A DNA stretch of 64,000 nt, from NCBI GenBank assembly GCA_041821265.1, contig JBGUEQ010000017.1:16835-80834 (forward strand), read 5' to 3'. Numbering within the stretch: position 1 is the first letter of the stretch; each line of letters opens with the position of its first letter. Shown here piece after piece: positions 36,702 through 45,263 of the stretch. This DNA comes from Lachnotalea sp041821265 (GTDB lineage: Bacteria; Bacillota; Clostridia; Lachnospirales; Lachnospiraceae). The notes under the pieces were generated by a model, which saw only the letters and a list, made by a program, of their open reading frames with translations, did not search any database and had not been told where the DNA came from. Both the position numbers and the translations under genes were made by a program.

Positions 36702-38693
36702 ATGAATTTGAATAAAGGACAAGCAGAGGCTGTAAAGCATGTAAATGGCCCTTGTATTGTGGTTGCACCACCTGGAAGTGGCAAAACTATGGTTATTACT
36801 CAAAGAACAAAGTATTTAATTGAAAAATGCGGCATTAATCCCGCGAATATTTTAGTGATTACGTTTACAAAGGCGGCTGCATCAGAAATGAAGGAGCGTT
36901 TTACTAAGCTTATGGGAAAACATACGCCAGTTTCTTTTGGGACGTTTCATGCAATATTTTTTACCGTATTGCGACATGCTTATGGTTTCAAGGGCGAAAA
37001 TATTTTACGAGATGAGCAAAGAATTGAATTTTTAAAAGAAATCATTCATAAGACTGAAATGGAAATCGATGATGAAATGGAATTTATTTCCGACATAACG
37101 AGCGAAATAAGTCTAATTAAGAATGATAGAATATTGTTGGAACATTATTATTCAACAAGTTGTCCAGAGGATATTTTTCGAAAAATTTATAATGAATATG
37201 ATAATAAATTAAGGCATGCAAAGTTGATTGATTTTGACGATATGCTTGTATTTTGCTATGAGTTATTTAAGGAACGCAAAGATATCCTCAATGCATGGCA
37301 GAGCAAATATCAATATATTTTAATTGATGAGTTTCAAGATATCAATAAGATACAGTACGATATTATAAGGATGTTAGCAATGCCAAATAATAATTTATTT
37401 ATTGTTGGCGATGATGATCAGTCAATTTATAGATTTCGAGGAGCTAAACCAGAAATCATGTTAAATTTCAGTAAGGATTACACAAAGACAAAGAGTGTAC
37501 TATTGGATACGAATTATCGATCAACGAAGGCAATTGTTGATGGCGCAGTTAGGGTGATTAAGAACAATAAAAGCAGATTTGTTAAGAATATCAACACGAT
37601 TAACGGTGAAGGTGTACCTATCGTAATTCAAAAATTAAAAGATCAAAATGATGAAAATAAAGTAATCTTGGATAAAATTATAGAGTATAGAGAAAAGGGT
37701 ATTGAATTCTCAGATATTGCAGTGCTATACCGTACCAATACGCAACCCAGAACCTTAATAGAAAAATTAATGGAATACAACATTCCGTTTAAAATGCGTG
37801 ATACTATACCTAACATTTATGACCATTGGATTACAAAAAATATTATTTCATACATTAGTATTGCAAGAGGATCCAGGGAACGGAAAGAATTTCTCCAGAT
37901 TATTAATAGACCGAAACGTTATGTAAGTAGAGAGTGTATTGATAACATGCAGATATCATTTGAAAATTTAAGCGAATATTATAAAGAGAAAGACTGGATG
38001 GTAGAACGTATCAATAAGCTAGAATATGACCTGAAAATGTTAACTAAAATGCCACCCTATGCCGCTATTAATTATATTCGACAAGGAATTGGATATGAGG
38101 AATATTTAAAAGAATATGCAGCTTTTAGAAAAATTAAACCAGAAGAGTTGATTGAAACACTAAATGAAATTCAAGAAGGCGCAAAAGCGTTTAAAACCTA
38201 TGAAGAATGGTTTACACATATACAAGAGTATACCAATGAACTTAGAGCACAAGTGAAAAATAGAAATAATAACTTTAATAGTGTTTCACTAGCTACGATG
38301 CATAGTTCAAAAGGATTAGAGTATAAAAAAGTATTCATTATAGATGTCAATGAGGGAATAACCCCATTTCGGAAAGCGGTTGTAGAGGCTGATTTAGAAG
38401 AGGAAAGACGCATGTTTTATGTGGCGCTTACACGAGCCAAAGAAGAATTATTTGTGTATTCATTGGAAGAGCGTTTGGGTAAGAAGATGGATATTTCTAG
38501 ATTTGTGGGAGAAATGATTGTGAGTAAAGATGAATTAGTTCCAACGGCCGAAATAATACATAAGAAATATGGAGAAGGAATTATAAAAGCAGTGGATAAT
38601 GGAAAATTAATTATTTATTTCAAGAAAACAGAAAAGGTATTAGTATTAGATGCTAATTTCTGTATTAGCAATCAATTTATAGTACTAAAGTAA
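36702..38693 (+). CDS. UvrD/PcrA-like superfamily 1 DNA helicase
   Basis: 663 residues from ATG 36702 (GGAGG upstream; the ATG at 36690 lies before that site). Walker A APPGSGKTM, motif Ia VITFTKAAASEM, Walker B ILIDEFQDINK, motif III GDDDQSIYRFRGA, motif V TMHSSKGLEYKKVFI, motif VI VALTRAKEEL. ATP-driven 3'-5' unwinding in repair or restart. Shorter than PcrA (about 720), so a paralogue is likely elsewhere. Confidence 0.92.
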   Translation: MNLNKGQAEAVKHVNGPCIVVAPPGSGKTMVITQRTKYLIEKCGINPANILVITFTKAAASEMKERFTKLMGKHTPVSFGTFHAIFFTVLRHAYGFKGENILRDEQRIEFLKEIIHKTEMEIDDEMEFISDITSEISLIKNDRILLEHYYSTSCPEDIFRKIYNEYDNKLRHAKLIDFDDMLVFCYELFKERKDILNAWQSKYQYILIDEFQDINKIQYDIIRMLAMPNNNLFIVGDDDQSIYRFRGAKPEIMLNFSKDYTKTKSVLLDTNYRSTKAIVDGAVRVIKNNKSRFVKNINTINGEGVPIVIQKLKDQNDENKVILDKIIEYREKGIEFSDIAVLYRTNTQPRTLIEKLMEYNIPFKMRDTIPNIYDHWITKNIISYISIARGSRERKEFLQIINRPKRYVSRECIDNMQISFENLSEYYKEKDWMVERINKLEYDLKMLTKMPPYAAINYIRQGIGYEEYLKEYAAFRKIKPEELIETLNEIQEGAKAFKTYEEWFTHIQEYTNELRAQVKNRNNNFNSVSLATMHSSKGLEYKKVFIIDVNEGITPFRKAVVEADLEEERRMFYVALTRAKEELFVYSLEERLGKKMDISRFVGEMIVSKDELVPTAEIIHKKYGEGIIKAVDNGKLIIYFKKTEKVLVLDANFCISNQFIVLK

Positions 38694-38748
38694 AGCGTTA
38701 CAGTTTGCTTTTACTATTTACTTTCAAAAAATTGATAGGAGGATTTGT

Positions 38749-39039
38749 ATGATAAATAATGAACATTTTGTTTCTTTGAATTTTCTTAAAAAGGAAAATT
38801 ATTCAGGAAGTATGCAAGGAATGCGTTATAGACTTAGAAAACAGGGCGAAAAAGAAGAATTAAAATTAGTTGTAGCAATATGGACAGAACCATTTTCTTA
38901 TCCAGCTACAGCAGAAGAACAAAAACAATATAAAGAATTTGTTTTTAATGAGGATGGAATAAATCAGGCAGTTGATTGGCTTAATGAGCAATATGAGATA
39001 CAAAGAGAATTATGGGATAGCGTTAATCCATATAAATAA
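38749..39039 (+). CDS. Small protein of unknown function
   Basis: 96 residues, acidic and basic mixed, no signal peptide or membrane span. AGGAGG precedes ATG 38749, so it is a real gene. Contains EPFSYPATAEEQKQYKEF and ends in a predicted helix AVDWLNEQYEIQRELW. I do not recognise the family. It follows the helicase by 55 bases and may share its transcript. Confidence 0.7.
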   Translation: MINNEHFVSLNFLKKENYSGSMQGMRYRLRKQGEKEELKLVVAIWTEPFSYPATAEEQKQYKEFVFNEDGINQAVDWLNEQYEIQRELWDSVNPYK

Positions 39040-39062
39040 ATAAATAAATAACGCTTATATAG

Positions 39063-39092
39063 AGAATAGGAGTAAGTGGTAACTTCTATTCT
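39063..39092. terminator. Possible terminator
   Basis: Perfect 10-bp stem AGAATAGGAG/CTTCTATTCT with 10-base loop, between convergent genes; only a short T-stretch follows. Confidence 0.45.
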
Positions 39093-39184
39093 TTACACAA
39101 GCGCTATATGAAAGCAAGTTATGATAGAAAATTAAAATACAGCAGTGCTATTCTGTTACAATATTGCTGTAGATAAGCCATTTT

Positions 39185-39565
39185 CTATTCTTTCTCTTCT
39201 TCATCTTCTTCTAAATCATCAAATTCCTGAGCATCAATTAATTCATCGAAAGCATCAGCAACGATTTCATATTCCTCATCATCGTCGATGTTTGTTAATT
39301 CAGGTTCTTCGTTTTCACCTTCAGTATAACGATATAAGAATACTTCACCATCCTCATTATCACCTTTATCATCAAGTGGAAGTAGTGCAATATAATCTTG
39401 ACCGTTAACAGGGAAAATGGTTAGTATAGCACATTCCACAACGGTATCATCATCTAATGTCAATGTAACGGTAGATTCTACGTCAAATCCAGTTTCTTCA
39501 TTGCAACCGCAGTCACAATTTTCTTCACTGCAACCGCAGTTACAAGTTTCTTCATGTTCACTCAT
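39185..39565 (-). CDS. DUF1292 family protein with Cys-rich leader
   Basis: 126 residues. The N-terminal 25 are Cys-rich (CNCGCSEENCDCGCNEETG), possibly a metal site. Residues 28-95 match DUF1292 (TLTLDDDTVVECAILTIF, YIALLPL, VFLYRY). The acidic C-terminus ends EEDEEEKE. The family is widespread in Firmicutes with unknown function. Minus strand, with GAGGA before the ATG. Confidence 0.87.
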   Translation of the reverse strand: MSEHEETCNCGCSEENCDCGCNEETGFDVESTVTLTLDDDTVVECAILTIFPVNGQDYIALLPLDDKGDNEDGEVFLYRYTEGENEEPELTNIDDDEEYEIVADAFDELIDAQEFDDLEEDEEEKE

Positions 39566-39782
39566 TTATTAATCCTCTTTTCATTTTTATAAATATTATA
39601 CTTAAGTATAATAAAATATGGACATTTTTAATGTATCAGAATTATGATTTAAATGCAAGAAAAATATGGGTTAAACTTTTCGATTTTAGAACTAAAAAAA
39701 CTTTTGCATTCATATAATTAATATAATAAGTACCAATTATATTAATTATATGAAAAAAAGATAAGAAATTGAGAAAAATGTG

Positions 39783-39810
39783 TTGACTTTATTCAGTTTT
39801 ATAATAAAAT
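39783..39810 (+). promoter_or_regulatory. Promoter of the KDYR-repeat gene
   Basis: TTGACT (39783-39788), 16-base spacer, TAAAAT (39805-39810), 43 bases before the GTG start. Confidence 0.5.
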
Positions 39811-39852
39811 GAGAATGATAGAATTTTATAAAATTTGAGAGGAGAAACTTTC

Positions 39853-40605
39853 GTGGTTAGCAGTAGTACAAGTGAAGAACGTACCGGTCAAGGTTACAAA
39901 GATAATAATAGTAGTAATAATAATGGGGTGAGGCGTGAATATAAGCCTAGAAGCTATAACAAAGACTATAAATCCGGAACAGATGGTGAGAAAAAAGATT
40001 ACAGAAGTGCTAATACTGGTGAAAGAAAAGAATACAGAGGCCAGAATAACACGGAAAGAAAAGATTATAAAAGTAATTATAATAATAGTAATGGAAATAC
40101 CACCGAAAGAAAAGATTATAGAAGTAGTAATAGCAATACCACTGAAAGAAAAGATTACAGAAGTAACACTGGCACAGGCACAGGCACCGGAAACAATTAT
40201 AAAAAAAGGGATGGAAGTGAAAGACCATATAATAACAACAGATATAATAAAGACGGTGATGGATATGGTCAATCAAGAGATTCAAGATCGGGGAATAACC
40301 ACGGTAAAGATTTTAAGAATAGTTATAATAATTCTAAAGATTATGGTCGTAACAATGATTCAAGAGGTGGCGCGTCTCAACAAAAGGAGACAAAGGTTAA
40401 AGAGCAACAGCCAGATAAAGTTGATATTGTTAAGCGCCTAGAAAAAGAAAAGAAGGTAATGCAAAAGAAAACTGAAAATAGCAAAAAAGCAAAAGCAGCT
40501 AATGCAAGACCACAAGTAAAAGTGAAAAGAACAAATAATATTGATTGGACAAAAGAATATGAAAACGATTCGTTTGAGGATGACGATTCTTTTTATACTT
40601 ATTAA
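39853..40605 (+). CDS. Low-complexity KDYR-repeat protein
   Basis: 250 residues from GTG 39853 (GAGGAG nine bases earlier). Residues 20-180 are Asn/Arg/Tyr/Ser/Lys-rich with five copies of an ERKDYRS-like unit, predicted disordered and strongly basic. Residues 180-220 form a Lys-rich helix (VKRLEKEKKVMQKK) and the end is acidic (DSFEDDDSFYTY). It resembles the RNA-binding tails of some RNA helicases, but no enzymatic domain is attached. Function unknown. Confidence 0.72.
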   Translation: MVSSSTSEERTGQGYKDNNSSNNNGVRREYKPRSYNKDYKSGTDGEKKDYRSANTGERKEYRGQNNTERKDYKSNYNNSNGNTTERKDYRSSNSNTTERKDYRSNTGTGTGTGNNYKKRDGSERPYNNNRYNKDGDGYGQSRDSRSGNNHGKDFKNSYNNSKDYGRNNDSRGGASQQKETKVKEQQPDKVDIVKRLEKEKKVMQKKTENSKKAKAANARPQVKVKRTNNIDWTKEYENDSFEDDDSFYTY

Positions 40606-40660
40606 TAATTAAATAAAAAATAAAAAGATATATATCTTTTTATTTAATAAAAAGCCATAT
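40606..40660 (+). terminator. AT-rich palindromic terminator
   Basis: Self-complementary stretch centred on GATATATATC (about 40621-40644), with A-run and T-run flanks, right after the KDYR-repeat gene. Confidence 0.6.
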
Positions 40661-40698
40661 TTGACTTATAACATCAAACAAATTAATAATAATTTTTG

Positions 40699-40818
40699 TA
40701 ACTATTGAGTATCCAAACGCGAGGGGTCGCAAAGCCCCAAGTTGAGTAACACTACAATGTTATTTTCTGGCATTATGTGTGCAGCGCGATTGGAAACTAT
40801 AAAACTACTGAATAGTTA
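40699..40818. repeat. MITE-like inverted-repeat element, 120 bp
   Basis: Terminal arms TAACTATTGAGTA (40699-40711) and TACTGAATAGTTA (40806-40818), 12 of 13 pairs. Inside them TCCAAACGCG pairs with CGCGATTGGA, and a GGGG/CCCC hairpin follows. The interior is more GC-rich than the flanks. No coding potential. It sits in the 377-base gap 40606-40982, which is otherwise empty. Confidence 0.6.
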
Positions 40819-40982
40819 AAATTTATTTATTAGGAATGGAAATGATATAAGATAACGTATGGCTTTTGTAATTTAAAGAGAAAATACTATTGCGAAAATG
40901 TCAAAATATGTTAGAATAAATATAAATAATTAGAAATTGACATAGACGGATTTTAATATAACGAAATAACGAGGTGAAGATA

Positions 40983-41453
40983 ATGGCTGAAATACGTTTG
41001 GAACTAGCGGCAGATCCGGCGAAATGTCCAAAATGTGGAGGAGATTATAAACAAGTTGTTCCAGAAGCAGTAAAATGTAGTAAGTGCAATTTTGAAGAAA
41101 TTAGTACATTTGGTAGAGTAAAAGAATACATAGACAAAAATGGATTGCCTACAGTATCAGAGGTTGCGAAAGCATGCAATGTTCCAATAAGGAAAATTGA
41201 TAAGTATCTTAGAAGTGGACAGTTAGAAATACCGGAGAGTTCAGATGTATTTATCAGCTGTAAAAAGTGTGGAATTGATATAAGATTTGGTAAATATTGC
41301 AAGCAATGTGCTGCGATTTTAATAAAAGATTTATCTAGCTCAATTGAAGTAAAAGAAAGTGAAATCGGTGAAATACCTAGAAAATTTGAAGGCAAAATGC
41401 GGTACATGAATAAAGAGAAGGAGAGAAACAAAACGATGCAACATCAAAAATAA
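40983..41453 (+). CDS. Zinc-ribbon and helix-turn-helix protein, YvyF/TIGR03826-like
   Basis: 156 residues from ATG 40983 (GAGGTG six bases earlier). Two CxxC pairs near the N-terminus (CPKC, CSKC), a middle helix-turn-helix (TVSEVAKACNVPIRKIDKYLRSG), and a second zinc site (CKKC, CKQC). The layout is that of the flagellar-operon protein YvyF, but no flagellar genes are nearby. The C-terminal 40 residues are charged. Function unproven. Confidence 0.68.
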   Translation: MAEIRLELAADPAKCPKCGGDYKQVVPEAVKCSKCNFEEISTFGRVKEYIDKNGLPTVSEVAKACNVPIRKIDKYLRSGQLEIPESSDVFISCKKCGIDIRFGKYCKQCAAILIKDLSSSIEVKESEIGEIPRKFEGKMRYMNKEKERNKTMQHQK

Positions 41454-41521
41454 AAGGTAAAATATTACATAAATGTAAAATGCTTTGTGGCAATACATTG
41501 AATATAAATTATAAATATTTT

Positions 41522-41583
41522 AAAAGATATATTTGCAAAGTGGGTAGATTGAAGGATGTCCCATTACGTGAAGTATCTTTTTT
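41522..41583 (+). promoter_or_regulatory. Structured leader/attenuator before adenine deaminase
   Basis: Outer stem AAAAGATA (41522-41529)/TATCTTTT (41574-41581) encloses AGTGGG...CCCATT (41539-41565) and ends in six T, 58 bases before the start. It could be the terminator of the upstream gene or a ligand-controlled attenuator. The conserved bases of the purine riboswitch are not seen. Confidence 0.45.
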
Positions 41584-41640
41584 ATTTACTAAAAAAGTTG
41601 TTTTAAGATAGCTGTGTATGGCGGCAGAATGAAGGTATTT

Positions 41641-43383
41641 ATGGAAAAACAAACACTAAAAAAACTAATTGATGTAGCAGCAGGACGTATACCAGCTGAC
41701 ATGGTCATAAAAAATGTAAAAGTTGTGGATGTATATGGCTCCAAAATTATTGAAGGGAAAAGTATTGCAATATGTGACGGAGTGATTGTGGGAGTTGGCG
41801 AATACGAGGGCATCAATGAAATAGACGCCAAGGGGCAATACGCTGCTCCTGGATTTATTGATTCACATATTCATATTGAATCTGCCTATGTTACACCAGA
41901 AGAGATTGGAAGACTTTTGGTTCCTCATGGAGGTACGACGATTATTGCAGATCCACATGAAATCGTAAATGTTTGCGGTATGAGCGGTATGAAGTACATG
42001 ATTGAGGCTTCACAAGAAACAAAATTGGACATTCAATATATGTTGCCATCCTGTGTTCCAGCAACTCCCTTTGAGCATGCGGGTGCTATCATAGATGCAA
42101 AAACAATGAAAGAGCCAATTAAGGAGAAACAAATTCTTGGACTAGGCGAGTTTATGAACTATCCGGGTGTAATATTGGCGGATGATGAAGTATTAAATAA
42201 ATTACTTGTTGCAATTAACGAGAATAAATTGATTGATGGGCATAGTCCCAATGTTTATGGCAATGAATTAAATGCCTATGCAGTATCTAAAATTCGTACG
42301 GATCATGAGTGTGCTACAGTTGAGGAAGTGCTGGATCGTATTTCACGTGGTATTTATGTACTTTTGCGTGAAGGGTCAGCATGTCATAATCTTAGAGATA
42401 ATGTAAAGGCATTAACACCAGCAAATAGTCGTCGTTGTCTTCTCTGTTCCGATGACCGTCAGCCTAAGACGATTTTAGAGGAAGGACATTTGGATAATCA
42501 TCTTCAAATCTGTGTAGAAGAGGGAGTGGACCCAATTGTAGCAATACAAATGGCTACGTTGAATGCAGCAGAATGCTTTCGACTAGAAGACCGTGGAGCT
42601 ATTGCACCAGGGCTTCGTGCCGATATTGTTTTGTTAGATAATTTAAAAGAATTTAATGTTAAAAGAGTATTGATTCAAGGAGAAGAAGTTGCCATCAACG
42701 GGCGTTACTTGCCAGAAATAAAACGCTTTGATTACTCAGAGGTACGAACCCATTTCCGGGTGAAGGATTTTTCTCTTGAGAAATTAAGTCTTAAATTGAA
42801 AACAAATCATGTAAATATAATTGATATTCTTCCAGGTGGGGCAGTAACTGCAAAAGGTACTGCTGTAGTTGCTATAGATGAAAAAGGCGAATTTCTTTTT
42901 CAACCAGAGCAAGATATTGTGAAAGTAGCGGTTGTGGAACGCCATAATAATACTGGAAATGTAGCGGTTGCATTGCTGCGTGGTTATGGAATAAAAGCAG
43001 GTGCAATTGCAATATCTATTGCACATGATTCTCATAATATTATTACGGTAGGAACCACTGATTTCGATATGAAATTTGCAGTTGAGATGTTGATTGAACA
43101 AGGTGGTGGAATTATTCTAGTAAAAAATGGAGAGATTTTGAACTATATGCCTATGGTAGTTGGTGGTATTATGAGTGATCAAAGTGGTGAATGGGTAGAT
43201 GAAAAATTGAGTACAATTCATGCAGATGCGCATTCTATATTAGGAATTAATGAAGCGGTGGAACCTGTAATGACTCTTTGTTTTATGTCACTTCCGGTTA
43301 TACCAGAGGTTAAGATAACGGATATGGGACTTTTTGATGTTACACAATTTAAATTTATTCCAATAGAAGTGCAGGAAAATTAA
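41641..43383 (+). CDS. ade: Adenine deaminase
   Basis: Converts adenine to hypoxanthine in purine salvage. 580 residues from ATG 41641 (AAGG five bases before). Amidohydrolase metal motifs: HIHIESAYVTPEE, HGGTTIIADPHEIVNV, then GHSP and LCSDDRQP; the C-terminal adenine deaminase domain holds HAD/HDSHNI motifs. Length is normal for the Ade family. Monocistronic, with its own terminator. Confidence 0.95.
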   Translation: MEKQTLKKLIDVAAGRIPADMVIKNVKVVDVYGSKIIEGKSIAICDGVIVGVGEYEGINEIDAKGQYAAPGFIDSHIHIESAYVTPEEIGRLLVPHGGTTIIADPHEIVNVCGMSGMKYMIEASQETKLDIQYMLPSCVPATPFEHAGAIIDAKTMKEPIKEKQILGLGEFMNYPGVILADDEVLNKLLVAINENKLIDGHSPNVYGNELNAYAVSKIRTDHECATVEEVLDRISRGIYVLLREGSACHNLRDNVKALTPANSRRCLLCSDDRQPKTILEEGHLDNHLQICVEEGVDPIVAIQMATLNAAECFRLEDRGAIAPGLRADIVLLDNLKEFNVKRVLIQGEEVAINGRYLPEIKRFDYSEVRTHFRVKDFSLEKLSLKLKTNHVNIIDILPGGAVTAKGTAVVAIDEKGEFLFQPEQDIVKVAVVERHNNTGNVAVALLRGYGIKAGAIAISIAHDSHNIITVGTTDFDMKFAVEMLIEQGGGIILVKNGEILNYMPMVVGGIMSDQSGEWVDEKLSTIHADAHSILGINEAVEPVMTLCFMSLPVIPEVKITDMGLFDVTQFKFIPIEVQEN

Positions 43384-43441
43384 TTAAAAGAGTCATAAAT
43401 GTAAATATGAAAGTACTAGATAGTTAGGAATCAATAATGAT

Positions 43442-43492
43442 AAAGCTGTTGCAATATTTGGCTAACCATAGTCAATAGAGCAACAGCTTTTT
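43442..43492 (+). terminator. Terminator of ade
   Basis: Perfect 11-bp arms AAAGCTGTTGC/GCAACAGCTTT around a 27-base loop, then TTTTT. Confidence 0.75.
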
Positions 43493-43626
43493 AATAGCAA
43501 AGTTCTACGAACTTCTTATTAAATAAAAGGTACTATGTGACAAGATGCACATCACGCGGACAGGAAGTGTGTTGCTATGCAACCCGCGTAGGCGCGAAAG
43601 TGTCTGCTTGTAGACACTTTATTCTT
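43491..43626. repeat. Structured repeat, copy B (95-bp core at 43526-43620)
   Basis: Partner of the 13657-13751 core, 20 substitutions in 95 bases and no gaps. Stem pair changes T-A to A-T and T-A to C-G preserve pairing, and the GTGTCTGC hairpin is kept with a G-T pair. The exact 18-mer TTAATAGCAAAGTTCTAC lies before this copy (43491-43508) but after copy A. Confidence 0.8.
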
Positions 43627-43656
43627 TAATAAAATTTCAAAAAGTACTTTACTCAT

Positions 43657-43683
43657 CGTAGTAATTATGGTATTATTACTACG
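43657..43683 (+). promoter_or_regulatory. Operator-like inverted repeat upstream of padR
   Basis: CGTAGTAAT, nine bases, ATTACTACG: perfect 9-bp arms. A second small palindrome TACGAC-GG-TCGTA follows about 10 bases later. The position, 124 bases before a PadR start, suits autoregulation. The rest of 43384-43806 holds the ade terminator and repeat copy B. Confidence 0.5.
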
Positions 43684-43806
43684 ACAGACGAAATACGACG
43701 GTCGTAGTATAAGAAACAACCGGATAATATATTTTAAAAATTATATTTAGTGAGAAAATATGAATGAATCAATTCTATACTATAAGAAGATGGAGGCGAA
43801 GAACAA

Positions 43807-44136
43807 GTGATTAGTAGCGATATTATTCGTGGATACAATGATATTATAATTTTGTATTTACTAATAGAAAAATCCTCCTATGGATATGAATTATCTAAGA
43901 ATATTCGCCAAATTACGAATGAAGAGTACATAATTAAGGAAACAACACTTTATTCTGCTTTTACTAGGCTTGAGAAAAATGGATATATTGAATCATATTT
44001 TGGTGAGGAAACACAGGGAAAGAGAAGAACTTATTTTAAAATTACACAGGAGGGGATTCTTTATTACAAAGAGAAGTGTGAAGAATGGCAACTTACAAAA
44101 ACTGTAGTTAATAAATTTATTAAGGAGATGGAATAG
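43807..44136 (+). CDS. PadR-family transcriptional regulator
   Basis: 109 residues starting with GTG 43807, GGAGG upstream. PadR winged helix: YLLIEKSSYGYELSKNIRQI, TLYSAFTRLEKNGYIES, GKRRTYFKITQEG. Such regulators repress the adjacent membrane or transporter gene; here the partner at 44138, one base downstream, is broken. Confidence 0.9.
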   Translation: MISSDIIRGYNDIIILYLLIEKSSYGYELSKNIRQITNEEYIIKETTLYSAFTRLEKNGYIESYFGEETQGKRRTYFKITQEGILYYKEKCEEWQLTKTVVNKFIKEME

Positions 44137-44137
44137 T

Positions 44138-44807
44138 ATGGATACAATTAAAAATTATTTAAATAGTATGTTTAGTAGTTTACCTAAAACAGAGGAAATA
44201 AACCGATTAAAATCAGATTTATTAGCAAATATGGAAGATAAATATTATGAATAAAAAAAAGCTGGGAAATCTGAAAATGAAGCAATTGGTATTGTGATAT
44301 CTGAGTTTGGTAATATTGATGAAATAGTTAATGAAATGGAGATACAGGTTAATCCAATCCATGAAAATCATATGCCGGTAGTACCATTGGAACAAGCAAA
44401 ACAATTCATTGAAATTAAACAATCAACTTCTCGGATAATAGGAATTGGTGTCTCCCATTATTATATTTGTAGGTGCAATGATAAGTGATCCGGCAACGAA
44501 TTATAGTGTCTCAATATTGCTAATTATAATAGCAAAAGCAGTTTATTTATTTATTACAACAGGTAGCGTGTCAAGTGCTTGTAAACAATTATTACAAATT
44601 GATGAATTTAAGATAGAAAAGAAAAAAGAAAACAAGGTGATTGGAGCAGTAGCTGGTATTGTATGGCCAATAGCCATATGTATCTTTTTAGTAGCTGGAT
44701 TAATATATAATCAATGGGCAATATGCTGGATTGTATTTCCGATAACAGGCATTCTGTTTGGTGGTTTCAGCGCAGTGTACACAACACTTTCAAATAACAA
44801 ATATTAA
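44138..44807 (+). pseudogene. HAAS/DUF1700-like membrane protein, nonsense plus frameshift
   Basis: PadR partner gene. The N-terminal helical HAAS-like domain reads MDTIKNYLNSMFSSLPKTEE up to KYYE, then TAA where Leu (TTA) is likely, and goes on in the same frame (KKAGKSENEAIGIVISEFG). Near 44444 one extra base shifts the frame to SPIIIFVGAMISD and four or so membrane spans ending YTTLSNNKY. Two separate lesions make sequencing error less likely and true decay more likely. Originally about 222 residues. Confidence 0.78.
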
Positions 44808-44813
44808 GATAGA

Positions 44814-44845
44814 GATTCCTGTAATTTTAATTATAGGAATCTTTT
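44814..44845 (+). terminator. Terminator of the padR operon
   Basis: Perfect 11-bp stem GATTCCTGTAA/TTATAGGAATC, then TTTT. Confidence 0.8.
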
Positions 44846-44847
44846 AA

Positions 44848-44976
44848 GTAACTATAAAAATTATGTCATATATTGGCACAGTCCATAAGCAGAGATATAA
44901 TGCATATGAGGCAATAAAGAATGCAATTTTAGGATATCCTGATTTCATTTTCGAATAGGGCGTCCTGAATAGTTAC
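44848..44976. repeat. Second GTAACTAT-bounded element
   Basis: GTAACTAT (44848-44855) and ATAGTTAC (44969-44976) are inverted and 129 bp apart end to end, like the 120-bp element at 40699. The interior is unrelated, AT-rich and non-coding, except for a GC patch (GGGCGTCC) by the right end. Confidence 0.4.
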
Positions 44977-44985
44977 CAATTATAA

Positions 44986-45153
44986 ATGATAAAAAAAGAA
45001 GAACATACCATAGTAGTTCCAAACAACTACAAGTTAGAAGTAGAACAGTTAGGAAGATGCATCATAGATGGAGAACAGCCGTATGTGAGTCATGCTTTTT
45101 CTCTGGCGAATGGAAGAACGATAGACAAAGTATGGAAGGAAATGGGATATTAA
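44986..45153 (+). pseudogene. C-terminal fragment of a Gfo/Idh/MocA oxidoreductase
   Basis: 55 residues, MIKKEEHTIVVPNNYKLEVE then FSLANGRTIDKVWKEMGY. The end fits the last 50 residues of NAD(P)-dependent sugar dehydrogenases of this family. The Rossmann domain is wholly absent, and no ribosome site precedes the ATG. It lies against the right end of the GTAACTAT element. The rest of 44808-45328 contains terminators and the promoter of the next module. Confidence 0.6.
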
Positions 45154-45157
45154 TAAG

Positions 45158-45187
45158 AATGACAACTATCAGTAGATAGCTGTCATT
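45158..45187 (+). terminator. Terminator after the oxidoreductase fragment
   Basis: 13-bp stem AATGACAACTATC/GATAGCTGTCATT (one G-T pair), loop AGTA; presumably the original gene's terminator. Confidence 0.65.
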
Positions 45188-45263
45188 TAGCATTATTATA
45201 TCTTGAAACGTATTTATTTTACCTATTCTTATTTTAATAAAATATAAAATATTCCAAAAGGTC

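Noticed and set aside
39826..40285. Minus-strand frames of Ile/Phe/Ser or Tyr/Phe opposite the KDYR-repeat gene
   Set aside because: Antisense of a low-complexity coding repeat; the plus strand has promoter, ribosome site and terminator.
39935..40441. Second plus-strand frame (168 residues) inside the KDYR-repeat gene
   Set aside because: Out-of-frame reading of the same repeat, no ribosome site, Ile/Lys bias expected from the shift.
41454..41640. Purine riboswitch upstream of adenine deaminase
   Set aside because: The three-way junction and its conserved loop bases are not present.
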